From NCBI RefSeq assembly GCF_029946505.1, contig NZ_JARZHG010000029.1:62001-126000 (forward strand): a stretch of DNA of 64,000 nucleotides, read 5' to 3'. The translations under genes and the position numbers were made by a program. This DNA is from Polyangium sp. y55x31. Lineage in GTDB: Bacteria; Myxococcota_A; Polyangia; Polyangiales; Polyangiaceae. Below the pieces are notes generated by a model. The model worked only from the letters and a program-made list of their open reading frames with translations. It was not told the origin of the DNA and searched no databases. Below, piece by piece: positions 37,134 through 46,310 of this stretch (position 1 is its first letter; every line of letters begins with the position of its first letter).

Positions 37134-38093
37134 TCACTCCGCCCCCTTCCGCTCGAAGCACTCCTCCGGCACCCGCTGCTTCTTCCGCGTGACGCGCGTC
37201 GCCTCCACGAACGCTGCCGTCACCGGATCGTGGTACCCGCTCGCCCCGCGCAGATCCGGCACGATCGCCTGGTAGTGCCGCACGATCCTCCCCATCAGGA
37301 TCTCGCGCATCCACTTGCCCACCATCGACGAAAGCGCGACCAGGAGATCCGTCGCGTCCCCATCCCGCACGAACGCGATCTCCCCGACCCCCGGGAACAT
37401 GTACGCGCTCCTCGCGCGCGTCTCCTCCAGCACCATGTGCATCCGCCCGCCGAGCGGACCAAACGCACTGCCGTACTTCCCGAACCCGCCCACCTTCCCG
37501 CAGACCGCCTGCACGTCCTGCCCTGCGTCCTTCCGCATCGACAGGATCAGCCGCTCCATCGCGTGCAGATCCATCTGAAACCGGTTCTTCCCCGCCGCGA
37601 GCCCCTCGTTCAGCCGCTTCGCGCAGAGCACCTCGCTCCGCACCGCCACGATCGTCACGCCCTTCTTCTCCAGCCGATCGAGATCCGCGTGGATCGTCCG
37701 AACCAGCTCCGCCGGCGCCGTGAACGCCTCCCCCTCCGCGCCCCAGCACTGCGCCTCCACGTGGGGCGGACATGCCGCGCGTAGCTCCGCTCGATCCTCA
37801 CTCGCGATCGCATGCGCGAGCTCGTCCGGCGTCCGCGCCTCCGCTCTTCGCCCGCCGCCTCGCTCCACCAGCGCGCGCGCCCACGCCTCCGCGAGACCCA
37901 CGTCTCCGTAGGCCACCATCGCCTTCGAGTCTCCGAGCCGCTCGGCCAGACCTCCGCGTGGCTTTCGCCCCACGATCGCCGCGCCCTCCTCGGTCACGCG
38001 CGCCATCACTGCCGTGACCAGCATCGGACCGAGCCGGGGCCCGAGGCCGTTTTCGTCCGCGCCGATGCGGAAGCCCGCCGTCGCCTTCTCCAT
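37134..38093 (-). CDS. RNase HII-like protein
   Basis: 319 residues. RIGADENGLGPRLGPML at residues 9-25 parallels the RNase HII GxDEAGRGPxxGP motif (D13, E14 kept; Ala-Gly-Arg replaced by Asn-Gly-Leu). LGDSKAM near 55 corresponds to the L-x-DSK motif. YHDPVTAAF near the C-terminus fits the substrate-binding end. It is longer than canonical RNase HII (about 200). Probably an RNase H-fold protein of uncertain activity on RNA in RNA/DNA hybrids. It converges on the Uma2-like gene and diverges from the VWA-like lipoprotein gene. Confidence 0.6.
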   Translation of the reverse strand: MEKATAGFRIGADENGLGPRLGPMLVTAVMARVTEEGAAIVGRKPRGGLAERLGDSKAMVAYGDVGLAEAWARALVERGGGRRAEARTPDELAHAIASEDRAELRAACPPHVEAQCWGAEGEAFTAPAELVRTIHADLDRLEKKGVTIVAVRSEVLCAKRLNEGLAAGKNRFQMDLHAMERLILSMRKDAGQDVQAVCGKVGGFGKYGSAFGPLGGRMHMVLEETRARSAYMFPGVGEIAFVRDGDATDLLVALSSMVGKWMREILMGRIVRHYQAIVPDLRGASGYHDPVTAAFVEATRVTRKKQRVPEECFERKGAE

Positions 38094-38194
38094 TGCGCCG
38101 AGCTTGTGCCATGAACGGACCCGCGCGTCATCGCGGTTACGACGCGCTCGATCGCCCCTTTCCGGCGCGATTGGCGTATCCTACGGGAACCCTG

Positions 38195-39682
38195 ATGAGC
38201 ACGGGCGGGCGAGCGAGCCGGTTCCTGGGTGCCTCCGTGGTGGTCGCTGCGGTGGGTTTGTCGGCGTGCGCGCCGCCGGCGCTCACACGCGACGGTCAGG
38301 TCGTCTTCGCGCCTTCCGGCGGCCGCCGTGGCGCCTCCGTCATCACCGCGAACGGCGTCGAGTTCATGGACGCCACTGAGATCCCCAAGCCCGTCGTTCG
38401 CCGCAGCCCGAACGACCCCTGGACACCGCCCACCGGCTTCCTCGTCCCCAAGGACGGCATCTGGCGCAAGACCTCGAGCCCCGTCGCGCTCTCGGGCCAC
38501 GGCCTCGCCGTCGTCGTTCGGTCGAGCGACTCCCTCGTCCCGAGCTGGGGCGGCGAGGTCCTCCTCCGCATCGACGCCATCGCCCCGGCCGACGCCTTCC
38601 CCGCCGCCAAACCCTCCGTCCGCGAACCGCGCCGCCTCGCCATCGTGCTCGACGGCCGCAACCCGAACACCGCGCCCCTCGCCCGCATCGCCCTCGAAGA
38701 CCTCGGCGATCGCGACCGCGTCGCCATCATCGACGCCTCCGGCCCGCGTGTCGTCGTCCCTGCCTTGCCCGGCTCGCACCGCACCTTGCTCGACGGCGCC
38801 ATCACCCGCGTCCTCGAACGACCGCGCGGCGGCGCTGCCGTCGCCAGCACACGCGACCTCGCCGGCGCCCTCGCCCTCGCGCGAGGGTTCGTCGGGGTGA
38901 AGGTCGCCGCGGGCGGGGCTCTGCCTTCCGCGGGACAGGTCCTCGTCCTGAGCGACGGCATCGGCATCGCGCAGGCTGGCCTCCGGCTCGCGAACGAGGT
39001 CGCCTCCCTGCGCCGCGAGAGCGTGCGGATCTCCGCCGTCGGCACGCCCGATCGCCTCGACGTGACGCACCTCGCGCCCCTCGGCGACGACGTCTTCGCC
39101 GGCGGGTCCTTCGCCGAGCGCGAGGACGCCGTCGCGCAGATCGTCCCTCCGCCTGGGGACGTCGTCCTCGAAGACGTCGAGCTCACGGTCCACTCCGTCC
39201 CTGCGCCCGTCCGCGTGCTCGAGGTCTCGGGTGGCCTCGCCGCGCTCTCGCTCGACCACGACCGCCTCCTGCTCGGCGACCTCTACGCGGGCGAGGCGCG
39301 CACCGAGATCGCGCGTATCGCCATGCCCGTGTGGGTCCCGGGCGAACCTTGCGAGATCACCGTCTCGGCGCGGTATCGCGACGCTGCCACCGGCACCTGG
39401 CACACGGCCACGCGGACCATCGACGCCCGGTACGACGACAACGTCGAGCGCATCGCCAGCGCCCGGCACGGCGACGTCATCGCTTATGCCTCCGCGCTCG
39501 CCATGGTCCGGCGACTCGGCCGCATCTTCCAGGGCAGCCGCTTCGACGAGCTTGGCGGCCTCCGCCCCGTCGTCACCCTCCAGGCCGACTCGCTCGCCGC
39601 GCTCTCCCGCTCGAGCCACGACCCTGCGCTCGGCACGCAGGCCGAAGTTCTCCGCACGCTCCTCGGCGCGATCGAGGATTAG
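38195..39682 (+). CDS. Lipoprotein with degenerate VWA domain
   Basis: 495 residues. Signal peptide with lipobox LSACAP (Cys about 25). A VWA-like fold starts near residue 150 (RRLAIVLDGRN, DRVAIIDASG), has an Ala/Leu-rich helix and GQVLVLSDGIG, but the MIDAS DxSxS is replaced by DGRNP, so metal-dependent ligand binding is doubtful. A beta-rich C-terminal domain (residues 340-440) and a helical end follow. Start ATG 38195 is the signal-peptide Met; the longer frame from 38093 overlaps the divergent gene's promoter region. Function unknown. Confidence 0.75.
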   Translation: MSTGGRASRFLGASVVVAAVGLSACAPPALTRDGQVVFAPSGGRRGASVITANGVEFMDATEIPKPVVRRSPNDPWTPPTGFLVPKDGIWRKTSSPVALSGHGLAVVVRSSDSLVPSWGGEVLLRIDAIAPADAFPAAKPSVREPRRLAIVLDGRNPNTAPLARIALEDLGDRDRVAIIDASGPRVVVPALPGSHRTLLDGAITRVLERPRGGAAVASTRDLAGALALARGFVGVKVAAGGALPSAGQVLVLSDGIGIAQAGLRLANEVASLRRESVRISAVGTPDRLDVTHLAPLGDDVFAGGSFAEREDAVAQIVPPPGDVVLEDVELTVHSVPAPVRVLEVSGGLAALSLDHDRLLLGDLYAGEARTEIARIAMPVWVPGEPCEITVSARYRDAATGTWHTATRTIDARYDDNVERIASARHGDVIAYASALAMVRRLGRIFQGSRFDELGGLRPVVTLQADSLAALSRSSHDPALGTQAEVLRTLLGAIED

Positions 39683-39691
39683 CAAGACGCT

Positions 39692-39793
39692 GAGAAGCTT
39701 GCTGCGCGCCCTGGATCGTCGGTCGTCGTCCTCGGAATACGCCTGTATTCCTGCGTCCTCCTCCCTAGCTCCAGGGCGCTCGCTGCGCTTCTC
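39692..39793. repeat. Nested inverted repeat (REP-like hairpin) of about 100 bp
   Basis: Outer arms GAGAAGC (39692-39698) and GCTTCTC (39787-39793), a second pair GCGCCCTGGA (39706-39715) with TCCAGGGCGC (39770-39779), and a perfect central hairpin GGAATAC-GCCT-GTATTCC (39734-39751). It begins just after the VWA-like gene's stop and precedes the stop of a convergent lipoprotein gene. It could end transcription from both sides or be a mobile palindromic unit. Only one copy here. Confidence 0.65.
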
Positions 39794-39832
39794 GGCACCC
39801 TGCGGAACCCGTTTGCCGGAAGGAAATGGTAT

Positions 39833-40279
39833 TCAGCGACAAACGTCGCCCGGACCGTCGGCGATCGTCGTGCATCGCCTCCCCGTCGGGCACCCGTCGT
39901 TCGCCGCGCCGCGCCGGCAGCGGATCACGCACTCGTGGAACATCGGCCCGCGCGGCCCGGCGATCCCGTAGTACGACGCGCAGGTCTCGCCGTCCCCGCA
40001 CGTCCTTCCCCCGCACGACCCGCTCGTCGGCGCGGCCGATTCCGGCGCGCTCGTCGCGCTGACCGTCGGCATCGGCGGGGTCCCCGTGGTGTTCTCCGGA
40101 AACGGGACCACCACGGTCGTCGTCGGGGCCGGCTCGTGGGGTGTCGCGGCCGTCGTCGATCCGCCCGGCGCTGGCTCCGTCGTCGTGCTGCCCGTCGCTT
40201 GTGGAGAATCGGGCGGCTGCGCGCCGCCATTGCAGGCCGAAAGGAGCAAAACCGCCGCGATGGAACCGAGGAGACGCAT
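39833..40279 (-). CDS. Small Cys-containing lipoprotein
   Basis: 148 residues. Lipobox LLSACN (Cys 16), then a Thr/Pro/Ala-rich linker of about 60 residues, then a compact Cys-rich domain (SCGGRTCGDGETCASYYG, CVIRCRRG, GCPTGRRCTTI) with eight Cys. Similar to the short Cys modules of the larger lipoproteins at 27.8, 31.3 and 32.6 kb. Divergently transcribed from the GH5 gene. A TAAGCT box lies near its start on the minus strand without a clear -35. Confidence 0.8.
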   Translation of the reverse strand: MRLLGSIAAVLLLSACNGGAQPPDSPQATGSTTTEPAPGGSTTAATPHEPAPTTTVVVPFPENTTGTPPMPTVSATSAPESAAPTSGSCGGRTCGDGETCASYYGIAGPRGPMFHECVIRCRRGAANDGCPTGRRCTTIADGPGDVCR

Positions 40280-40328
40280 AGGCCCCGCGAGCTTAGCAGA
40301 GCCGCCGTGCCTCTGCCCATCACGCGCC

Positions 40329-40358
40329 GTGACAGCGCCTACGCGGTGCCGCTACCAT
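40329..40358 (+). promoter_or_regulatory. Short-leader promoter of the GH5 gene
   Basis: GTGACA (40329-40334), 18 nt, TACCAT (40353-40358), then 7 nt to GTG 40366. There is no Shine-Dalgarno site, consistent with a leaderless mRNA. Confidence 0.45.
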
Positions 40359-40365
40359 CCGCTGC

Positions 40366-41823
40366 GTGCAACGTTTTCGCCTTCTCCTCGCCTTCACCAC
40401 ATCCCTCTCCCTCCTCGCGTGTGGCTCCACCGACGAACCGGCTGCCCTCCCGGACGCCCCGCGCTGCGAAATCGCGCTCCCTGCGCCTCCGGATCATCGC
40501 CTCGCGGCCGACGGCACCGTTCTTCGCGACGCCCTCGGCCGTATCGTCTTTCTTCGTGGCGTCAACGCCGGCGGCCGCAGCAAGTTTGCGCCTTTCGTCC
40601 CCTTCGATTTCGCGTCCGAGGCTGACTTCCAGGAAGCGCTCGATCGATACCTCGATCGCGCGGCCTCCTGGGGCGTCTCCGCGCTTCGCGTCCCGTTCGT
40701 CTGGGCCGCGGTCGAGCCTTCGCAGGGCATGGACGACGAAACCTTCCTCGCTCGATACGACGCCCTCCTCGACGGCGCCTGGAAGCGCCGCATCTGGACC
40801 ATCGTCGATTTCCACCAGGACATCTATTCCGACGTCTATTGCGGCGACGGTTTTCCTGCCTGGACCCTTCCATTCCCCACGCCCGAGCCGCACCACGATT
40901 GCGCCGACTGGTTCGTCCGTTACTCCAAGGACCCGGACGTCCGCGCCGCGTTCGACAAATTCTGGTCCGACGAGCACGGCGCCCGCACTGCGTTTCGTGC
41001 CCTCTGGGAGCGCATGGCCGCCCGTCATGCGAACCGCCCCGGCGTCATCGGTTACGAGCCCATCAACGAGCCGCACCAGGGAACTGCCGACCTGAAGACG
41101 TGGGAGCAAACCGTCCTCACGCCTTTCTACACCGAAATGGCTTCCCTCATCCGCGCCAAGGATCCCACGGCGCTCGTCTTCTTCGACGCCACCGGCACCG
41201 ACGGGATCGGCGCGTCCACGTACCTCGACAAACCCGAGGGCGAGGGCCTCGTCTTCGCGCCCCACTGGTACGACTCCGTCGCCCTCTTCGGCGGCACCCC
41301 GGCCCCTTCGAATGCGTCCACGTACCTCTCGAGATGGGCCGACAAGGGCCGTGAATGGAACCTCCCCGTCCTCATCGGCGAATCGGGTGTCCCGCGGGAG
41401 CTCGAGACAGCGGGCGAATATGTTACGGCCGTCTACGACGCCATGGACGATAGTGCGCTCCACTTCACCTACTGGGAGTACAGCGATTCGAAGGAGACCT
41501 GGAACTTCGAAGACCTCTCCCTCGTCGATTACGAGGGCCAGGAAGCGACCGCGATCACCTCGGCCGTCGCCCGCCCTTATCCCCGCGCCGTCGCCGGCGA
41601 AGCGCCCTCGTTCCGCTACGACGCCGCCGCCCGCAGATTCGCCCTCACGTACGACGCGCCCGACGACGGCATCACCGAAATCGTCCTCCCGGAGCGAAGT
41701 TATCCGACGGGATACCGCGTCGAGCTCTCGAACGGCTGCGTCGACGCCACGCACCCGGGCCTCCTGCTCGTCCGCCCGGCCGAGGGACAAACCCGCGTCG
41801 AAGTCTCGGTCGTCCCGCGGTAA
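40366..41823 (+). CDS. Secreted glycoside hydrolase family 5 (endoglycoceramidase-like)
   Basis: 485 residues. Signal peptide with lipobox SLLACG (Cys 19), so it is probably a lipoprotein. The TIM barrel has VFLRGVNAGGRSK, SALRVPFVWAAVEP, VDFHQDIYSD; the acid/base Glu is in YEPINEPHQG (E235) and the nucleophile in LIGESGV (E339). The C-terminal beta domain from residue 400 is that of endoglycoceramidase-type GH5 enzymes, which release glycans from glycolipids. GTG start. The hairpin just after the stop belongs to the convergent peptidase gene. Confidence 0.88.
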   Translation: MQRFRLLLAFTTSLSLLACGSTDEPAALPDAPRCEIALPAPPDHRLAADGTVLRDALGRIVFLRGVNAGGRSKFAPFVPFDFASEADFQEALDRYLDRAASWGVSALRVPFVWAAVEPSQGMDDETFLARYDALLDGAWKRRIWTIVDFHQDIYSDVYCGDGFPAWTLPFPTPEPHHDCADWFVRYSKDPDVRAAFDKFWSDEHGARTAFRALWERMAARHANRPGVIGYEPINEPHQGTADLKTWEQTVLTPFYTEMASLIRAKDPTALVFFDATGTDGIGASTYLDKPEGEGLVFAPHWYDSVALFGGTPAPSNASTYLSRWADKGREWNLPVLIGESGVPRELETAGEYVTAVYDAMDDSALHFTYWEYSDSKETWNFEDLSLVDYEGQEATAITSAVARPYPRAVAGEAPSFRYDAAARRFALTYDAPDDGITEIVLPERSYPTGYRVELSNGCVDATHPGLLLVRPAEGQTRVEVSVVPR

Positions 41824-41864
41824 AAACCAAAAAAAGCCCCCTCTCCCGCGGGCGGGAGAGGGGG
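41824..41864 (-). terminator. Intrinsic terminator of the S9 peptidase gene
   Basis: Perfect 13-bp stem (41837-41849 with 41852-41864, 2-nt loop) followed on the minus strand by a T-rich run, the complement of the A-rich 41824-41835. It lies 46 bp after the peptidase stop. The T-run touches the stop codon of the convergent GH5 gene. The stem resembles a GGGAGAGGG hairpin widespread in Proteobacteria. Confidence 0.75.
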
Positions 41865-41909
41865 TTGGGGGTGAGGGTCTAGCGGTAGGGAAGGGGGTTC
41901 TCGGCGCGC

Positions 41910-44057
41910 CTACTTCTTCGGCAAAGCCTCACGGATCCCATACACCTGCTCCACACCCGCCGGCACCTGCAGGCTCGACCCCTTGAAGTCATCACCCACC
42001 GGCTCGATCGGCCCGCCCAGGCATTGCGCCAGGAACGTCTCCGCCACCGCATTGAAGCTCATCCGGTTCTCCGGCCGCGCGAACCCGTGCCCCTCGTCCG
42101 GATACAGCACGTACGTCACCGGAATGTTCTTCGCCTGCATCGCCTTCACGATCTGATCACTCTCGGCCTGCTTCACGCGCGGATCGTTCGCGCCCTGCCC
42201 GATGAGCAGCGGCTTCTTGATCCTGTCCACGTGCGACAGCGGGCTCCGATCCTCCAGCAGCTTCGAACCCTCGGGCGTCCCGGGATCCCCCATTCGCTTG
42301 TGGAACGTCGCCACCATCGGCGCCCAGTACGGCGGAATCGTCGCGAGCAGCGTCTTCAAATTCGACGGCCCCACGATGTCGACGCCGCAGGCGAACTGGT
42401 CCGGCGTGAACGTCAGCCCCACGAGCGTCGCGTACCCGCCGTAGCTCCCGCCCATGATCGCCACCTTCGCGCCGTCGGCGACCTTCGTGTCCACGGCCCA
42501 TTTCACCGCGTCGATCAGGTCGTCGTGCATCTTGCCGGCCCACTCGTTGTTCCCGGCGTTCAGGAACTTCTTCCCGAACCCGGTCGAGCCGCGGTAGTTC
42601 ACCGACAGCACCGCGTATCCGCGGTTTGCCAGCCACTGGTGCGTCGAGTTCAGCCCCCAGCTATCGCGTGCCCACGGCCCGCCGTGCACCAGGAGCACCA
42701 TCGGCAGCGGCTTGTCCGGACGACCGTCGACCTCCGGATCCGACGCCTTCGGCAGCGTCAAATAGCTCACCAGATCGAGCCCATCGCGCGACTTGATCAC
42801 CACCGGGTGCATCTTCGCGAGCGGCTTTCCTTCGAGCGCCTTCAGGTTCGTGAACAGGAATTCCGTCTTCTTCTTGTCGCGATCGTACCGGTAATACTTC
42901 ACCGGCCCGTCCGAGGGCACGAGCGCCACGAGCCATCGCTTGTCGTCGAGCGTCCGGCTGAGCACGCGCAGCTCCCCGTCGCCGAGCTTGCCGAGCAGCT
43001 CCAGGTCCGGCTGGATCGACTTGTCGATCGTCTGCCACGTCGGCTTGTCGAACACCGCGGCCGCGGCCTGCAGCTTGCCGGTCTTCGGGTGACCGATGAA
43101 GCGCTGCACATCGGCCTTCGCGTCCTCGACGAGCAGCTTCGACTTCTTCGTCGCGAAATCGAGCTCGAAGAGCGCCGCCGTGTTCCGGCCGCGGCTGTCG
43201 AGCAGGTAGAGCGTCTTGCCCGACGTGTCGAAGCCCACGGGGTTCGTCGTCTCGGCGTCCTCGAAGGGCACGGTCAGGTACGGCTCGGGCTCCTTGCCCT
43301 TCTCCTTCGGCTTCGCGTTCGGGTCGATGAACACGTCGCCGCCGTCGGGCCCCTTGCGCATCGCGAGGCGAACCTTGAAATCGTCGTCCGTCTCGAAACC
43401 CGCGTAGTTCCCCTCGTTCTTGAAGACGAGCTTCTTCTCGCCGGTCTTGATGTCGATCCGGTAGAGATCGTGCACCTTCTTGTCGCGGTCGTTGATCCCG
43501 ACCAGCACCTCGCCGGGGATCTTCTGCGACACGCCCGAGATCCGCGCCGCGATCCCGTCGATCGGCGTGAGATCCTTCGTCTCGCCCTTCTTCAGATCGA
43601 CCGCGTAGAGATGCCAGTTCTCGTCGCCGCCCTTGTCCTGCACGTAGAGCACGTGCTCGTTCGTGTAGGCCCAGAAGTATTGCCGGATCCCGCGCACCTT
43701 GTCGCTCGTCACGGCCTTGGCCTTCGACGGATCCTCCGCGGGGCCGACCCACACGTTCATCACCCCGTCGACGGGCGCGAGGAACGAGATCTGCTTGCCG
43801 TCGTGGCTGAGCATCGGGCTCGAGCGATCGGGGTTGCCGAAGAGGATGTCGCGCGGGATGAGCGACGTATCGACCCGCGGCGCTTCCGGGCCCTTCGGGG
43901 CGGCGGCGGCGGGCGGCGGCGTCGCGTCGGCCGTGCGCGCGGGCGGCGGGGGCGGCGGCGTCACGGGCGGCGGGAACTCCGTCGTCTCGCCGCAAGCAGC
44001 GACGCCGACGAGCAGCGACAGGACGAATGACAGGCCGATCTTCTTCGCGAGTGCCAT
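41910..44057 (-). CDS. S9 family prolyl oligopeptidase/dipeptidyl aminopeptidase-like lipoprotein
   Basis: 715 residues. Signal peptide with lipobox GVAACG (Cys 20), Pro/Ala-rich linker, a seven-bladed beta-propeller (residues 70-440; DGKQISFLAPVDG, YLLDSRGRN), then an alpha/beta-hydrolase domain. Catalytic triad: S538 in GGSYGGYA, D625 in GANDPRV, H657 in DEGHGFAR. It cleaves small peptides, often after Pro or Ala, and is anchored in the envelope. Shine-Dalgarno GGAGG eight bases before ATG 44057; earlier in-frame codons lack it. On the minus strand TATGAA with a GACG-ending -35-like box lies some 60 bp upstream. Confidence 0.93.
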   Translation of the reverse strand: MALAKKIGLSFVLSLLVGVAACGETTEFPPPVTPPPPPPARTADATPPPAAAAPKGPEAPRVDTSLIPRDILFGNPDRSSPMLSHDGKQISFLAPVDGVMNVWVGPAEDPSKAKAVTSDKVRGIRQYFWAYTNEHVLYVQDKGGDENWHLYAVDLKKGETKDLTPIDGIAARISGVSQKIPGEVLVGINDRDKKVHDLYRIDIKTGEKKLVFKNEGNYAGFETDDDFKVRLAMRKGPDGGDVFIDPNAKPKEKGKEPEPYLTVPFEDAETTNPVGFDTSGKTLYLLDSRGRNTAALFELDFATKKSKLLVEDAKADVQRFIGHPKTGKLQAAAAVFDKPTWQTIDKSIQPDLELLGKLGDGELRVLSRTLDDKRWLVALVPSDGPVKYYRYDRDKKKTEFLFTNLKALEGKPLAKMHPVVIKSRDGLDLVSYLTLPKASDPEVDGRPDKPLPMVLLVHGGPWARDSWGLNSTHQWLANRGYAVLSVNYRGSTGFGKKFLNAGNNEWAGKMHDDLIDAVKWAVDTKVADGAKVAIMGGSYGGYATLVGLTFTPDQFACGVDIVGPSNLKTLLATIPPYWAPMVATFHKRMGDPGTPEGSKLLEDRSPLSHVDRIKKPLLIGQGANDPRVKQAESDQIVKAMQAKNIPVTYVLYPDEGHGFARPENRMSFNAVAETFLAQCLGGPIEPVGDDFKGSSLQVPAGVEQVYGIREALPKK

Positions 44058-44286
44058 CGGGCAAACCTCCCTCATGCGTACCCGGAGGTGGACGCTCCCC
44101 ACCGGTTCGTGTGACGGACGCCTTCATACTCAAAATTCCGTCGGACGTCCCGAACATCGACAAGGGAAAATCTCCGAGGGAAAAATTCCCATTCATTGAC
44201 TGTGTCTTGGGTCACATGTGCGGACATTTTCGGGGGGCGAGGCCTTGCCAGTCGTGGGTCCTGGCTTAGGGGAACCGCGTCCGGAC

Positions 44287-45837
44287 ATGGCCATGACGAA
44301 CCCTGACACGCTCCTCCGCGAAACCCGCGTCCCCTCGGACCGCGTGCGCCTGGCGAACGACCGCGATCTCCGACCGGACGGGGCCTTCGTCCTCTACTGG
44401 ATGACCGCGGCGCGGCGCACCCATTACAACTACGGCCTCGAACGCGCCGCCGAATGGGCGCGCGCCCTCGGCCGCCCCCTCGTCGTCCTCGAAGCCCTGC
44501 GCGCCGGGTATCCGTACGCGAGTGATCGCCTGCACGCCTTCGTCCTCCGCGGCATGGCCGACAATGCCCGCCGCCTCGCCGAAGCCCGCGTCACGCATCA
44601 CGCCTACGTCGAACCGCGCCCCGGGGCGGGCAAGGGCCTCGTCGCCGCGCTCTCCGACCACGCGTGTGTCGTCGTCACCGACGATTTCCCCACGTTTTTC
44701 CTGCCGCGCATGATCGCCGCGGCCGCGAAACAGATCCCCGTCCGCTTCGAACAGGTCGATTCGAGCGGCCTCCTTCCGATCCACGCCCCCGACCGCGTCT
44801 TCACCACGGCCTTTTCGTTTCGCGCGTATCTCCAGAAAAACCTCCTCCCGCACCTCCGCCGCCGCCCGCTCGCCGATCCGCTCGCCGCGGGCCTACCGGC
44901 TCCGCCGAAAAAACCCCTCTCGCCCGATCTCCTCTCCCGCTGGCCCGCCGCCTCCCCCGATCTGCTCGCTGCTTCGCCTGCCGCGCTCGCCGCGCTCCCG
45001 ATCGACCACACCGTCCCCGTCGTCACCCGCATTCCGGGCGGCCCCGAGGCTGCCCGCGCCGCGCTCGCGCGTTTCCTGCAATCGAACCTCATCCGGTACG
45101 AGACCGAGCGCAACGACCCCGACGCCCACGCCACGAGTGGCCTCTCTCCGTATTTGCACTTTGGTCACATCTCGACACACGAGGTCTTCGCCGAGCTCGA
45201 GCGGCTCGAACACTGGTCCGAAAAAAAGACCAAACCCGCCGGCGGCAGGCGCGAGGGCTTCTGGGGCATGAGCGCGCCCGTCGAGTCCTTCCTCGACGAG
45301 CTCGTCACCTGGCGCGAGATCGGCCTGAACCTCTGCGCCCTCCGCCCCGACGACGCGCAAAGCTTCGAATCGCTCCCCGACTGGGCCCTCCGCACCCTCG
45401 CCGATCACGAATCCGATCTCCGCCCGGCCCTCTACACCCTCGCCGAGCTCGAAGGCGCGCGCACGGCCGATCCGCTCTGGAACGCGGCGCAACGCGAGCT
45501 CTTGCGCGACGGCCGCATCCACAACTACCTGCGCATGCTCTGGGGCAAACGTGTCCTCGAATGGACCCGCACGCCGCGCGAGGCCCTGGCCGTCCTGATC
45601 CAGCTCAACGACAAATACGCGCTCGACGGCCGCGACCCGAACTCGTATTCCGGCATCCTCTGGACGTTCGGCCGCTACGATCGCCCCTGGGCCCCCGAAA
45701 GGCCCGTCTACGGCACGGTCCGCTACATGAGCTCGGCGAACACGCTGAAGAAGATCGACCTCCAGCGATACCTCGTCGAGTTCGGCAGCCCGAGCGACGC
45801 GGCTCGCTCCGACAAACGGTATTCCGGAAAGAAATGA
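44287..45837 (+). CDS. phr: Deoxyribodipyrimidine photolyase, class II-like
   Basis: 516 residues. The C-terminal part has LNDKYALDGRDPNSYSG, then WTFGRYDRPWAPERPVYG and TVRYMSSANT, matching class II photolyases rather than class I. The N-terminal alpha/beta domain (YWMTAARRTHYNYGLERAA) is the chromophore-binding part. It repairs UV-induced cyclobutane dimers using FAD and light. The start is ATG 44287 or 44293; I chose the first. TTGCCA, 16 nt, TAGGGG lies 14 nt upstream. No carotenoid or B12-type light regulator is beside it. Confidence 0.92.
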   Translation: MAMTNPDTLLRETRVPSDRVRLANDRDLRPDGAFVLYWMTAARRTHYNYGLERAAEWARALGRPLVVLEALRAGYPYASDRLHAFVLRGMADNARRLAEARVTHHAYVEPRPGAGKGLVAALSDHACVVVTDDFPTFFLPRMIAAAAKQIPVRFEQVDSSGLLPIHAPDRVFTTAFSFRAYLQKNLLPHLRRRPLADPLAAGLPAPPKKPLSPDLLSRWPAASPDLLAASPAALAALPIDHTVPVVTRIPGGPEAARAALARFLQSNLIRYETERNDPDAHATSGLSPYLHFGHISTHEVFAELERLEHWSEKKTKPAGGRREGFWGMSAPVESFLDELVTWREIGLNLCALRPDDAQSFESLPDWALRTLADHESDLRPALYTLAELEGARTADPLWNAAQRELLRDGRIHNYLRMLWGKRVLEWTRTPREALAVLIQLNDKYALDGRDPNSYSGILWTFGRYDRPWAPERPVYGTVRYMSSANTLKKIDLQRYLVEFGSPSDAARSDKRYSGKK

Positions 45838-45877
45838 AAAGAAGGCCGGGTGGAAATTCCTTTATCCGACCCCGGCC
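45836..45877 (-). terminator. Intrinsic terminator of the KGG protein gene
   Basis: CCCGGCC/GGCCGGG stem (45871-45877 with 45844-45850) followed on the minus strand by TTCTTTTC. It begins within the stop of the convergent photolyase gene and lies 46 bp beyond the KGG gene stop, like the terminator at 41824-41864. Confidence 0.6.
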
Positions 45878-45923
45878 CTCGGGCATTCATGTTTCGACAC
45901 GCCGCATCGCGACGCGCGAAGAA

Positions 45924-46253
45924 TTACTTCTTCTCGCCTCCGCCCTCGCCCTCGGACTGCTTGCCTTCTTCGATCAGCTCCTTCACGCGCTGACCGCCCT
46001 TGTGTCCGATCTCGGAGTAGAACTCGGGGCCGTACTTGTCGCGAACGGTCTCGCCGCCCTTCTGCCCGCCCTTGTGCCCGATCTCGGAGTAGAACTCGGG
46101 GCCGTACTTCTCGCGCACGGTCTCGCCGCCCTTGCGCCCGATCTCGGCGTAACCTTCGGAGCCGAGCTCTTCCTTGCGGGCCTCACCGCCCAGCCGTCCG
46201 GCCTCCTCGACGGTCATTTGACCCTTACCGGATTGCTCTTTTTTCTCCGCCAT
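45924..46253 (-). CDS. KGG-repeat general stress protein
   Basis: 109 residues, highly hydrophilic. Four Gly-Gly motifs of the KGG family ([54 protein letters not shown]); two near-identical units [14 protein letters not shown]. The family (GsiB/YmdF-like, PF10685) is hydrophilin-like and induced by stress; a role in desiccation or starvation survival is inferred. Perfect AAGGAG site before ATG 46253. Tandem with 46311-46529. Confidence 0.9.
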   Translation of the reverse strand: MAEKKEQSGKGQMTVEEAGRLGGEARKEELGSEGYAEIGRKGGETVREKYGPEFYSEIGHKGGQKGGETVRDKYGPEFYSEIGHKGGQRVKELIEEGKQSEGEGGGEKK

Positions 46254-46310
46254 GGTCGTCTCCTTCTTTGATGGCAATCGCGCGGCGAGCCCGCGCTCGT
46301 CGCTCCTGGC

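Noticed and set aside
44190-44230. TTGACT and the CACATGTG palindrome upstream of the photolyase as a light-responsive operator
   Set aside because: No matching -10 and no light regulator nearby; a single 8-bp palindrome is expected by chance.
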